64,000 nt of DNA, from assembly GCA_035345875.1 (NCBI GenBank), contig DAORDH010000002.1, positions 62,001 to 126,000 of the forward strand. The letters run 5' to 3'. Source of the stretch: UBA2033 sp035345875 (GTDB lineage: Bacteria > Spirochaetota > Leptospiria > Leptospirales > Leptospiraceae). The notes below the pieces were generated by a model, which worked only from the letters and a program-made list of their open reading frames with translations, made no database searches and was not told the origin of the DNA. A program made the position numbers and the translations under genes. Below are positions 56,464 through 64,000 of this stretch, piece by piece. Each line of letters opens with the position of its first letter. The stretch's first letter is position 1.

Positions 56464-57581
56464 GTCGAGTTTCTTATTTTGATTACAATGCGACCCATCC
56501 ACCTTTTACTAAGATAGTTTCGGAGGCATACACTGAATATTCAGTCAATTTCTATAATCCATCAGGTGCTACTCGCTTTTCTCTTTCTAGGCAATCTATC
56601 ATTGAGTCCGCGCGCTCTTATTTTAGTGAAATAACTGGAAAAGATAAAAAGCAATTTGTATTCTGTTCTACAGGAACAGAGGCAAATACCTTGTTAGTTG
56701 CGTCTCTAGTGGATTATCTAAAACAATTTAAAAGAGTATTCATTTCTCCTTTTGAGCATTCCTCCTTTTATGGACCTCTCGATTTTTATGGAATTCAATA
56801 TGAGCTGATTCAAACAAATAAGACCGGACTCATTGATTTGGAGGACCTATCTTCGAAAATGAAAGAAGATCCCGCGCCAATCTTTATGATTTATGCAGCA
56901 AATGAGACTGGTGTAATTCAACCAATGAGCGATATCCATTCTATTGCAAAAGAATACAAAATGCCAATCTTTTCAGATCTAATGCAGGCATACGGAAAGA
57001 TTAACATTAATTATTCGCTATTGGATGGATTTACATTCAGCGGTCATAAAATCGGAGCAGGAATGGGAGCAAGTCTTGTCTATTCTCCTGAGAGTTATTT
57101 AAAAAAAGAATTTGGAATTTTTAAAGGTGGGAACCAAGAAAATAATCATAGAGCAGGATCAGAAAACAGTGCAGCCATTCAAGCCTTTGAATTAGTCAGT
57201 AAAGAGCAATTTAAAACTCTTTCAGAAAAAAATTTAAGACTCACCGCATACAGAAATCAAATTGAAAAAGTCCTCACAAAATTAGGAGCGGAAATTATAG
57301 CAGAAAACTCACCTCGTCTTCCCTCTACTACCTTTACACTTCTACCGATAGACGACATTGATTTCTTCATGCTTGGTATGGAAGAAGCAAATTTAGTAGT
57401 ATCTACTGGTTCATCTTGTAAATCTAGAACTAGAGATCCAAGCTTCTCTCTTTTAAAAATGGGCTACTCTAAAGAAGAAGCGTTACGTGCGATACGCATC
57501 TCAACCGGCTACTTTACTACACAAGATGAAGTAGACCGATTGATAGAAGTCATGACCCAGCTAATTAAGAAATTGAAATAA
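56460..57581 (+). CDS. Cysteine desulfurase-like class V aminotransferase (NifS/IscS type)
   Basis: A 373-residue PLP enzyme. The early YFDYNATHPPF matches the family's YLDNNATT-like start; STGTEANTLLVAS (70-82) binds PLP phosphate, FEHSS has the conserved His100, Lys197 in FSGHKIGAG forms the Schiff base, and the sulfur-accepting Cys320 sits in STGSSCKSRTRDP. It takes sulfur from cysteine for Fe-S clusters or thiolated tRNA. There is no IscU/IscR/SufE or MnmA-like gene nearby, so it may be a dedicated or housekeeping copy. The GTG start overlaps the upstream stop (GTGA). Confidence 0.88.
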   Translation: MSRVSYFDYNATHPPFTKIVSEAYTEYSVNFYNPSGATRFSLSRQSIIESARSYFSEITGKDKKQFVFCSTGTEANTLLVASLVDYLKQFKRVFISPFEHSSFYGPLDFYGIQYELIQTNKTGLIDLEDLSSKMKEDPAPIFMIYAANETGVIQPMSDIHSIAKEYKMPIFSDLMQAYGKININYSLLDGFTFSGHKIGAGMGASLVYSPESYLKKEFGIFKGGNQENNHRAGSENSAAIQAFELVSKEQFKTLSEKNLRLTAYRNQIEKVLTKLGAEIIAENSPRLPSTTFTLLPIDDIDFFMLGMEEANLVVSTGSSCKSRTRDPSFSLLKMGYSKEEALRAIRISTGYFTTQDEVDRLIEVMTQLIKKLK

Positions 57582-57604
57582 ATTAACTGATATCACACAA
57601 ATTA

Positions 57605-57636
57605 AATATGGGTTGTAGAATATTATTTCCCATATT
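57605..57636. terminator. Hairpin between convergent genes, weak terminator candidate
   Basis: AATATGGG (57605-57612) and CCCATATT (57629-57636) form a perfect 8-base inverted repeat covering the stop region of the minus-strand lipoprotein gene, 24 bases after the desulfurase stop. T-rich sequence after it is weak on both strands. Confidence 0.35.
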
Positions 57637-58147
57637 CAGTCTTACCAGGAATAATATATAAGCCTGATGGATCTGGTTGTTCTTCTGTTTTTTTGGTATT
57701 ATTAGAACTTGTATCTAGGCGAATCGTTCTAGCGCTTCCAATGCTCTCTCCATTCATAAGTCCATTTAACAAGATGTTTATGTCGAAAGATCCCTCTTTT
57801 AACGGAATCACCGTTAAATTTAATTCTGTAGTAGACCCTGCGCTCATAGTTGAAATTGTCTTAGACGTTTCACCCGATACTAGTTTTAGATCAGGAGATA
57901 ACGTCAATTTAATAGTAACATTTGTTAAATCGGATAAAGCATTTGCAGCTATTTGAACTGAGATTGGCTGATTAGCGTTATCCGCTTTATCATGACTCCA
58001 ACTAATCATTAATGGAAGTTGCATTTTGGCGTGAGGGTTTTGCTTATCTGAGTAAAAAACTTTTGAATTTGCTGAATGATTTGAATTCAAAGAACAAGAA
58101 GTAGCAAGTATAAGTATAAAAATAAATTTAATAAATTGAATAAACAT
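57623..58147 (-). CDS. Hypothetical lipoprotein, 174 residues
   Basis: Lipobox ILATSC (Cys18) after a hydrophobic signal. The mature part is a single Ig-like beta domain (about 55-145; QPISVQIAANALSDLTNVTI, STTELNLTVIPLKEGSFDI) and an unstructured Lys/Asn/Thr-rich end. It resembles the beta-sandwich domains that deal with oxidised proteins or surface contacts, but I cannot name a family. It starts 9 bases after the HExxH lipoprotein gene, with AAGGA overlapping that stop, so they are co-expressed. Confidence 0.65.
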   Translation of the reverse strand: MFIQFIKFIFILILATSCSLNSNHSANSKVFYSDKQNPHAKMQLPLMISWSHDKADNANQPISVQIAANALSDLTNVTIKLTLSPDLKLVSGETSKTISTMSAGSTTELNLTVIPLKEGSFDINILLNGLMNGESIGSARTIRLDTSSNNTKKTEEQPDPSGLYIIPGKTEYGK

Positions 58148-58156
58148 AGTAAATCC

Positions 58157-59863
58157 TTATGGTAATGTAATAGTAATTGTGGCTGAATTTGTATTGCCTG
58201 TTCCACAAGCGGTGACTGCGCAAGTTGAATAGGTTCGAATTTCAATAATATATACCTTTCCTGCAGTAACTGTCGTTTGACAATTTTCAGAAATACCTTG
58301 GTTACAAGTTTTAACGCTTGTTCCCTGCTGAAAAATATATACATCTGGATCTTCAGTCGTTCCACCACCATCTGTAGCAATAACGGTCATCGTTCCCGAA
58401 TTAGCAGGAGTAACTCTATAAAACTTACTTCCAAATAATTTATTATTTGCGTAACTAGTTATACCACAATTTTGACTTCCTGATATACTCACTGCATTGA
58501 TGACAGTCCCTGTCGTTCCACCTGGTGACTCGATAATAAAATTATACGGATAACCGGTGCTAGCTCCAGAGCCTGTGCAGATATGGGCGTTAGACGTTCC
58601 AGCTGAACTTTTACTTACATTGCCCTCACCCGCTTCAGTTGCGGCAATTGTTTCCATAGTTAAAATGCTATTAATGGAGGTTGTATCACTTGCATTCGCA
58701 TTTTTTAGAGCCAGAATAAATTCATGAAGATACGTAATTCCATTGATACTTTTCAATGCAACCACTGCATTCCATATTTTAGTAAAAGAGTAGTTTAAGT
58801 TATCTGTTTGAGAATTTTTAGAATCGGAAGCACTGTCATACAAGTCCCAGATTACAGATTGAACGGATGCTTCTGAATAATATCCGACATTTGTATGCGT
58901 TCCTGTTTCCATATTCAAATTAAAACCACCAGATGCGGTAGTATCTGTATAAATGGGATCATCTAAAAATATTGCGCCCATCGCATTTCCTAAACCTTCC
59001 CCATAAGCAACACGAGGTTCTAAAGTATCATTTGTAGAATGAGAGCCTCCCACAGAGTCACTTCTAGATAGAGCAGATTCTAAATAATGAGTAAATTCAT
59101 GTGCTATCACATGACGGTCGAATTCATCTGAATCCCCCGATCGATTCCCTAAAAGTGTAATACAATTACTCACACCACTTCCACAGGTAGAAGAGCTAGT
59201 AGTAAAAAAACTACCTGTCGTACTAGTAGAAGTCCATCGAAGATTTAAAGGAGGAAAGGTTGTATTTGAATCTGCAGTTAAAACTTTCTGAATCGCGATA
59301 TATACAACATCTAAAATACTAAAAGGTCCATTTCCTCTATTTGAATCTAGTGCGGTCACATTTACTGTGCAAGAAGATGAACAAGAACTTACACTTGTGC
59401 TTGCTGAGGCTACAGCATAAGTAGTTCCAATAGAACCAGAGGCTACCGTATTTACAACCTTGAAATTGTAGGTTGGAGAACTGGTTTTTACCATTTCAGC
59501 TACAGCCGCTACAGTAAAAGTAGAAGAACTAACGTTTGCACCGGTTATCGTGTATTTTCCAGAGCTATCTGTTGTTGTTGATGCAACAGTGTTTGAACTA
59601 CTATCTAAGACTCTTACCGTTATACCTCTCGCCGGTCTTTCTGTTTTTCCAGTTGTATCCAAAGTCTTAGTTGAAGTATTTACAGGTATATGCTCGTAGG
59701 TTATAGTTCCACTTACATTTACAATTCCCCCACTACTTCGGGTAGCAAAGATTAATGCAATCAGAGTCAATGGATTCAACCCTTCTTTATTTTCACTTTT
59801 ACAATTGTTGATTGTATACATTAGTAAAAGAATCCCCAATAATATTTTTGATTTAACTCTCAT
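58157..59863 (-). CDS. Lipoprotein metallopeptidase-like protein with HExxH motif
   Basis: A 568-residue lipoprotein (lipobox TINNC, Cys21). A carboxypeptidase-regulatory-like beta domain spans about 48-150 (VNVSGTITYEHIPV, RVLDSSSNTVASTTTDSSGKYTI). The zinc site is HEFTH (255-259) in RHVIAHEFTHYLES, with a probable third ligand Glu289 in AYGEGLGNAMGAIF, a gluzincin-like pattern. After about residue 440 comes a Gly/Ser/Thr-rich beta region with paired Cys (SGSQNCG, VKTCNQGISENC, YSTCAVTACG) resembling a pre-peptidase C-terminal domain. An exposed protease is a reasonable prediction; the substrate is unknown. It is followed closely by a small lipoprotein gene. Confidence 0.75.
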   Translation of the reverse strand: MRVKSKILLGILLLMYTINNCKSENKEGLNPLTLIALIFATRSSGGIVNVSGTITYEHIPVNTSTKTLDTTGKTERPARGITVRVLDSSSNTVASTTTDSSGKYTITGANVSSSTFTVAAVAEMVKTSSPTYNFKVVNTVASGSIGTTYAVASASTSVSSCSSSCTVNVTALDSNRGNGPFSILDVVYIAIQKVLTADSNTTFPPLNLRWTSTSTTGSFFTTSSSTCGSGVSNCITLLGNRSGDSDEFDRHVIAHEFTHYLESALSRSDSVGGSHSTNDTLEPRVAYGEGLGNAMGAIFLDDPIYTDTTASGGFNLNMETGTHTNVGYYSEASVQSVIWDLYDSASDSKNSQTDNLNYSFTKIWNAVVALKSINGITYLHEFILALKNANASDTTSINSILTMETIAATEAGEGNVSKSSAGTSNAHICTGSGASTGYPYNFIIESPGGTTGTVINAVSISGSQNCGITSYANNKLFGSKFYRVTPANSGTMTVIATDGGGTTEDPDVYIFQQGTSVKTCNQGISENCQTTVTAGKVYIIEIRTYSTCAVTACGTGNTNSATITITLP

Positions 59864-60019
59864 TTGATCTAGTAGCAGATGCTACAAAACTCCTTTCAAT
59901 TTTCTTGTTTAATGTCTCTTATTAATCTCTAAACCTATGTAGTATGGAGAATAAAATGGATGACCCAAAAGTAATCTTGAGCCAAACTAAATATTCAACA
60001 AATGAAGTTCAAGTTTTTA

Positions 60020-61018
60020 TTAGTAAGGAAAACTTTTTATTCTCAATTTAGAATTTTCTCTGATATTCATATAAAATAAATGAAAATCTACCAAATGATA
60101 ATTTTTACCAAACTCTAATGTCGGAAAACCTTCGCTTGAAACTGAATTGACCCAAAGGATTCCATCTTCACATTTGGCATCTGCAAGCGTGGGGATAATT
60201 CGATTAAACCCCTTAGGAAGACTGCCTAAGTTTTTTTCTTTTGGCATATACTCATTATCCGCTTTCCAACTGAGGGGATTTACACAAACTGCACCGTTAT
60301 AGAGTTCTTTACGCTGACTCGGATAATTTCCCCATACATATGTATTCCAGCCAATTACACAACGAATGTCTTCTTGCGATTTACAGATAGGAAAGCCAAT
60401 TTCTTCTCCACGAAAAGGCCATCCCAATACATAAGCGGCTACCATTGATTTACCAATATCTGAATTCGAAATCACTTCTTTTAAAAGACGAATAGAATGA
60501 AGTGCTCCTTGACTATGTCCTGCTAAAATCCAAGGTCTTCCTTTATTCAAATTCCTTGCATAATACTCAAAAGCTTTTTTTACATCCTCATATGCAAAGT
60601 CTAATGCCTGTTTGCCTTCTTTTGTCTCTTTTAAAAAAGCATAAATCGCTGCCTGTCTATATCTGGGTGCATAAACTTTACAACAGTCATTAAAGATACT
60701 CGCTTGCGGTTTAATGGTTCCCTCATCTGTTCGATCATTTAAAACTGAATCCGTTAAATCTCCATTCCAATATTTTGCCTGAATCAATGTTGTTGGATGA
60801 ATATAAAAAACATCAGCGGAAGCAAATTCTTGTCTATCCGATAAAGAAGAATCGGGAACTAAGTCTGCATTGTCCTTTTTTTCAGGATGTGCTGCCCAAA
60901 AACTCAAATTAGAATAATCTGGGAGAATGAGTGTATCATTCTTTTCTATCGTCTTTTCGGGCTTTACTAAAAAAGCACAACCCGAAATTAAGAAAATAAA
61001 AAGAGTAAAATATTTCAT
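60020..61018 (-). CDS. DUF3089 lipoprotein, alpha/beta-hydrolase fold
   Basis: A 332-residue lipoprotein (lipobox FLISGC, Cys14) of the DUF3089 family: early DVFYIHPTTL, APRYRQAAIYAF and the nucleophile elbow LAGHSQGALHSIRLL (Ser at about 169), then CVNPLSWK and a late HLVDFHLFYMNI. The family has the alpha/beta-hydrolase fold and is predicted to hydrolyse esters or related bonds; it is otherwise uncharacterised to my knowledge. Its ATG overlaps the MscS stop (ATGA). Confidence 0.82.
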   Translation of the reverse strand: MKYFTLFIFLISGCAFLVKPEKTIEKNDTLILPDYSNLSFWAAHPEKKDNADLVPDSSLSDRQEFASADVFYIHPTTLIQAKYWNGDLTDSVLNDRTDEGTIKPQASIFNDCCKVYAPRYRQAAIYAFLKETKEGKQALDFAYEDVKKAFEYYARNLNKGRPWILAGHSQGALHSIRLLKEVISNSDIGKSMVAAYVLGWPFRGEEIGFPICKSQEDIRCVIGWNTYVWGNYPSQRKELYNGAVCVNPLSWKADNEYMPKEKNLGSLPKGFNRIIPTLADAKCEDGILWVNSVSSEGFPTLEFGKNYHLVDFHLFYMNIRENSKLRIKSFPY

Positions 61019-62109
61019 GTAGTTTTTGGAAGAACGTTATATGCAAACTTAATCCAATTTTGTTCGAATTGGGAAAGGATCTCTTGGTTTACTTCTGTTT
61101 GTGTATCAAATATTTCCTTGGAAGCCTTTGGAATAATATAATAAATAACCTGAAGTATAAATCCAGTCTCCTCAATTCCAGTTAAACTAACAATAAAAGA
61201 CTCCTTTTCTACTTTGGGATTTCGATCTAAAATATTCTTTAGAATTAATATCGCTTCTTCTATTTTAGTATAATTATTTGTATGAGCTAGCTTGAGAGTT
61301 TGCACAATTTTTCTAGTTGGCTCAGAAGAAATATTTTCAACAGGATTATCTATAAAAGCAGAATTTGGAATTGTGACTCTTCTGCCTTCCATGGTAATTA
61401 GCTTTGTAGTTCTAAGACCTATATCCGTTACTCTCCCATCTATTCCTTTTACCTTTACTCTATCTTGGATACTAAACGGTTGATCAATAAAAACGGTAAG
61501 TCCACCAAACATATTGGAAATCGTGTCTTTTGCAGCAATGGCAAACGCAAGACCTCCAATTCCAAGTCCTGCAAGTATCGCTCCTACATCATAGCCAGCA
61601 TTATTTAAACCTACTACAACGCCTATCGACCAAATAGTAAATGCTACTCCCTTTTGCACAATTGGAATCACTATATCATCTAGATCATTTTCTGTTTTAG
61701 CAGAAAGCGGAACTAAATAGTTTTCAAAAAAAGAATTAACCAATCTTTCAATTGCCCACGCAATATTTAAAATAAATAAAAATTGAAAAACTTTTCCCTT
61801 AAAACCTTCTATACCGGACGTTATGTTTAACATCCCCACTCCAAAATAGATTCCAGTTAAAACTATAGCTAGAGATACTGGCTCTTCCATCATATCTACA
61901 ATGATATCATCGATATTTGTCTTTGTCTTTTGAGTGAGACTACGAGCTGCATGCTTAAAAAACCAATAAATAACTTTAGATAATACAAGAGCACCTACGA
62001 TAATCGAAAATGCAATGCACCATTCCAAAATCGTATTCCCATAAAATGTTTTGTGAATTATTTCTAAGTCCATACTAGGATTGAAATTTGAAAGGGAGAT
62101 TCCATTCAA
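61015..62109 (-). CDS. MscS-family mechanosensitive ion channel
   Basis: A 364-residue channel with N-terminal hydrophobic segments (about 30-50, 75-90, 100-120, 150-175) and the conserved pore-lining helix and beta domain: ILAGLGIGGLAFAIAAKDTI (about 178-197), NMFGGLTVFIDQPFSIQDRV and IGLRTTKLITMEGRRVTIPN. It opens on membrane stretch to release solutes during osmotic downshift. The length fits the small MscS/YnaI-like class. It is followed with a 4-base overlap by the DUF3089 lipoprotein gene; the pairing suggests envelope stress (inference). Confidence 0.92.
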   Translation of the reverse strand: MNGISLSNFNPSMDLEIIHKTFYGNTILEWCIAFSIIVGALVLSKVIYWFFKHAARSLTQKTKTNIDDIIVDMMEEPVSLAIVLTGIYFGVGMLNITSGIEGFKGKVFQFLFILNIAWAIERLVNSFFENYLVPLSAKTENDLDDIVIPIVQKGVAFTIWSIGVVVGLNNAGYDVGAILAGLGIGGLAFAIAAKDTISNMFGGLTVFIDQPFSIQDRVKVKGIDGRVTDIGLRTTKLITMEGRRVTIPNSAFIDNPVENISSEPTRKIVQTLKLAHTNNYTKIEEAILILKNILDRNPKVEKESFIVSLTGIEETGFILQVIYYIIPKASKEIFDTQTEVNQEILSQFEQNWIKFAYNVLPKTT

Positions 62110-62199
62110 CCAAGTTTTTTATTTTTACTTCATAATCCCAATATTTAGATAAATAGAGATTCTCTCTCAATTAATTACCGCCAGTTCCATGTAACGGAA

Positions 62200-62347
62200 A
62201 ATTAAAAGATTACCACCGACTTGCACTGAGCCATGTTGAATTTGTAAGGACGATTATCATCGATAAAAGATACAATGATTCAAAATTATCCATCGCGTCT
62301 TCATCGTTCAGGTATCGGTGTGAATCGGTGGTGAAAATTTTTTTACC
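62200..62347. repeat. R1 element copy f (two-armed)
   Basis: Left end AATTAAAAGATTACCACCGA (62200 on), right arm GTATCGGTGTGAATCGGTGG followed by TGAAAA. The segment 62251-62337 aligns without gaps to 29201-29287 of copy a (79 of 87 bases identical by my count). A 10-base direct repeat AATTAATTAC lies outside both ends (62169-62178 and 62357-62366), as a target-site duplication would. It sits between the MscS gene start and the small membrane protein's stop. Confidence 0.78.
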
Positions 62348-62365
62348 TCAAATTCAAATTAATTA

Positions 62366-62575
62366 CTAAAAAATAAAGTAGATCACCATTTGAACAACAA
62401 GTAAAATGCTAGACCAAATTCGTAAATCCTTCCAAAAGCTAGGGCATTCTTCGTAAATCCGTTCCACTGGCAATTTCCATATCAAAATCAAAAGGAGTAT
62501 AAATAATAGAGCGGCTGACGGTTTTGCATACCACTCAGGTAGAGTAGCCCAAAAGTCTTGTAAAAAATGTTTCAT
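62366..62575 (-). CDS. Small membrane protein coupled to the symporter, 69 residues
   Basis: A 69-residue protein with two hydrophobic segments (AALLFILLLILIWKL and WSSILLVVQMVIYFIF) joined by a short charged loop (VERIYEECPSFWKDLR). The ATG overlaps the symporter stop (ATGA), arguing that it is real and made with the transporter. Family not recognised; a small accessory subunit is the natural guess. Its stop codon lies at the edge of the R1 element's flanking direct repeat. Confidence 0.6.
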   Translation of the reverse strand: MKHFLQDFWATLPEWYAKPSAALLFILLLILIWKLPVERIYEECPSFWKDLRIWSSILLVVQMVIYFIF

Positions 62576-64000
62576 TTCTCTACCTCATGAATGGTAAGAT
62601 TTTTTAATTCTGTGGTCGTTTTCTTTTCAGTGAATAAACTAGAAACAAATAAAATGATACTAGATCCAATAAAACTATAAAACGCAACATAGAGCATATT
62701 TACACCTGTCCGGTTCAGACCAAATGCAAATAGAAGTCCAAATACAATTGTATACAATCCAGCCTTAGAAGTAGGACGTCTACTTAAGATCCCCCATAAA
62801 ACTAACGCAAACATAGGACCCTGAAATAGAGAAAGCATTTCTTGAATGAAAGCATAGATTCCCGCAAACAGAGATGTAAAAGGTGCAACAATCATTCCTA
62901 ATAAAAGAGCTACTGTCGTTACAATTTTTCCTAATTTTAAATCAAAAGAATCGTCTCTTTCTTTTCGTATCACTCCTACAATGTCTCTTGTAACCATAGT
63001 TGCGGTCGAATTTAAAGTAGAATCCACTGAAGATTGCAAAGCAGCAATAAAGGAAACAAATAAAAGCCCAGAAAGTCCGGGAGGCAAAACGTTCTTAACC
63101 ACCCAAGGTAAAGCTTGATCCGGATACTCGAGAGGGGTTTTTACTAATACAAGAGCTAGAAATCCTGGAAATATGATTAGAAATGGAACAAGAGTTTTTG
63201 CAAACGCTGCAAATATCATAGACGCCTGCCCATCCCATTGAGACTTTGCTCCTAACGTTCTTTGTAAAATAACCTGACTTGTGCACCAATAAGCTGGGGA
63301 CAAAACAAGACCTAGTCCCAAAACTACTCCGGGCCAAGGAAATTCAGAATGTGTTGCAGGAAGAAATGCTTTTAAATGTTCTGGATACTCAGTGTTAATC
63401 TTAGTAATAAAAGCATTAAACCCGCCTGATTTTTCAATCCCTAAAAACATAAGTCCGAATGCACCTGCAAACATAATAAAAACCTGAACTGTGTCGGTTA
63501 TCGTTACTGCTTTCAATCCTCCTGTTGCCGTATAGACTCCGACTACAAAAGCAGAAACCAAAATACTAAAATAGATTGGCCATCCTAGATAGGTTTTTAA
63601 CATCAGAGCAGTCGACCATAAAAAAGCCCCAACCATTAAAACAGTAAAAACAGATAATACACTGGCTGAAATCAATCGAACACTTTGATTGTATCGCAGA
63701 CCCAGATATTCTGGAATCGAATAGACACCTGCCTTCCAATAATACGGAATAAATAAAAAAGCCGCAAGGATCATAGCAGGAATTGCTCCAATCCATTCAA
63801 AATTTGCCTGAGCAATTCCAATTTTATATGCGCTCCCAGCAGCCCCTACATAGTCGTTAGACCCTATATTAGATCCAATGATAGAAAGACCCACTACCCA
63901 CCAAGCTAAACTTTTTCCTGCTAGAAAAAAGTCACTGGAATTTTTAACTCCTTTCCCTACATAGATTCCAAAAACTAAGATTCCAAATAAATACGAAACA
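62572..64000 (-). CDS. Sodium:solute symporter (SSS family), partial at the window edge
   Basis: The frame stays open to the right edge, so the 5' end lies outside. The visible sequence reads FFLAGKSLAWWVVGLSI and then IGSNIGSNDYVGAAG, the classic second-helix signature of SSS/SGLT transporters (SSDFFLAGRSLxWWxvGlSxxgsnigs). About twelve further hydrophobic segments follow, with ATGGLKAVTITDTVQVFIMF and LLFVSFIAALQSSVDSTLNS (sodium-site helix with Ser residues) as further family marks. It drives uptake of a solute, such as a sugar, with Na+. The substrate cannot be told. It ends overlapping the 69-residue membrane protein gene. Confidence 0.88.
   Translation of the reverse strand, partial: VSYLFGILVFGIYVGKGVKNSSDFFLAGKSLAWWVVGLSIIGSNIGSNDYVGAAGSAYKIGIAQANFEWIGAIPAMILAAFLFIPYYWKAGVYSIPEYLGLRYNQSVRLISASVLSVFTVLMVGAFLWSTALMLKTYLGWPIYFSILVSAFVVGVYTATGGLKAVTITDTVQVFIMFAGAFGLMFLGIEKSGGFNAFITKINTEYPEHLKAFLPATHSEFPWPGVVLGLGLVLSPAYWCTSQVILQRTLGAKSQWDGQASMIFAAFAKTLVPFLIIFPGFLALVLVKTPLEYPDQALPWVVKNVLPPGLSGLLFVSFIAALQSSVDSTLNSTATMVTRDIVGVIRKERDDSFDLKLGKIVTTVALLLGMIVAPFTSLFAGIYAFIQEMLSLFQGPMFALVLWGILSRRPTSKAGLYTIVFGLLFAFGLNRTGVNMLYVAFYSFIGSSIILFVSSLFTEKKTTTELKNLTIHEVEK

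Noticed and set aside
59944..60051. 36-codon frame MENKMDDPKV... between lipoprotein genes
   Set aside because: No ribosome site and overlaps the end of the DUF3089 gene on the other strand; too short to support.
1..64000. tRNA, rRNA, riboswitch or transposase genes
   Set aside because: I looked for cloverleaf-like segments, conserved rRNA text and transposase motifs in the spacers and found none I could support.

Overview
The window is a low-GC (roughly 36% by eye) bacterial chromosome segment that looks like a spirochaete of the family Leptospiraceae. Nine genes encode lipoproteins, four of them with Asn just before the lipobox Cys, a relaxed lipobox typical of spirochaetes. Other Leptospira-like traits are the MORN-repeat proteins, DUF1566 and carboxypeptidase-regulatory-like surface lipoproteins, and an adenylate cyclase with a large membrane sensor. 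This is inference from gene content: there is no rRNA in the window and no search was run. I see no tRNA, CRISPR array, transposase, integrase or phage gene.

Layout. 1-5 kb: the end of a ribonuclease Z-like gene, an O-methyltransferase and a 1261-residue surface lipoprotein. 5-9 kb: a TrkH/KtrB potassium channel subunit, an unknown gene, and a decayed locus with a headless NarL-type response regulator followed by a broken LuxR-type helix-turn-helix gene. 9-17 kb (minus strand): class A penicillin-binding protein, MFS transporter, two unknown proteins, DUF2804 protein and a LamG-like lipoprotein. 17-23 kb: PAS histidine kinase with response regulator, ferritin-like predicted hydrolase, membrane-anchored AraC regulator, YdjM-like protein and a GAF-like/alpha-beta hydrolase fusion. 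23-26 kb: three consecutive MORN-repeat secreted proteins. 26-32 kb: OmpA-family coiled-coil protein, release factor 1, EcsC protein and a lipoprotein.

32.5-39.3 kb is the most interesting gene set: seven minus-strand genes with 4-base overlaps or gaps of 0-4 bases. In transcription order they are DinB-like, rhomboid protease, zinc-type dehydrogenase (MDR), an 809-residue protein with an S-adenosylhomocysteine-hydrolase-like domain, Nudix hydrolase, a nitrilase-fold protein lacking its catalytic Cys, and a small Cys-rich protein. The arrangement suggests one pathway or complex, unknown to me. 39.6-43 kb: class II fructose-bisphosphatase, PAP2 phosphatase and a polysaccharide flippase. 43-51 kb: a DUF1566 lipoprotein frameshifted in a poly-A tract, a 7TM-DISM histidine kinase apparently starting at CTG, and a 1207-residue adenylate cyclase with duplicated sensor modules. 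51.9-64 kb: LolA/B-like lipoprotein, TPR protein, a TPR-like membrane protein paired with a cysteine desulfurase, two lipoproteins (one a HExxH peptidase), DUF3089 lipoprotein, MscS channel, and a sodium:solute symporter with a small membrane partner running off the end.

Two dispersed non-coding repeat families stand out. R1 is about 40-240 bp, intergenic, at six loci; full copies are large imperfect palindromes whose right arm carries words like ATCGGTG and ends near GGTGGTAATCTTTTA. R2 is about 140 bp, three full copies in the same orientation bracketing the 7TM kinase and the adenylate cyclase genes, plus one partial copy. Neither family codes for a recognisable protein.
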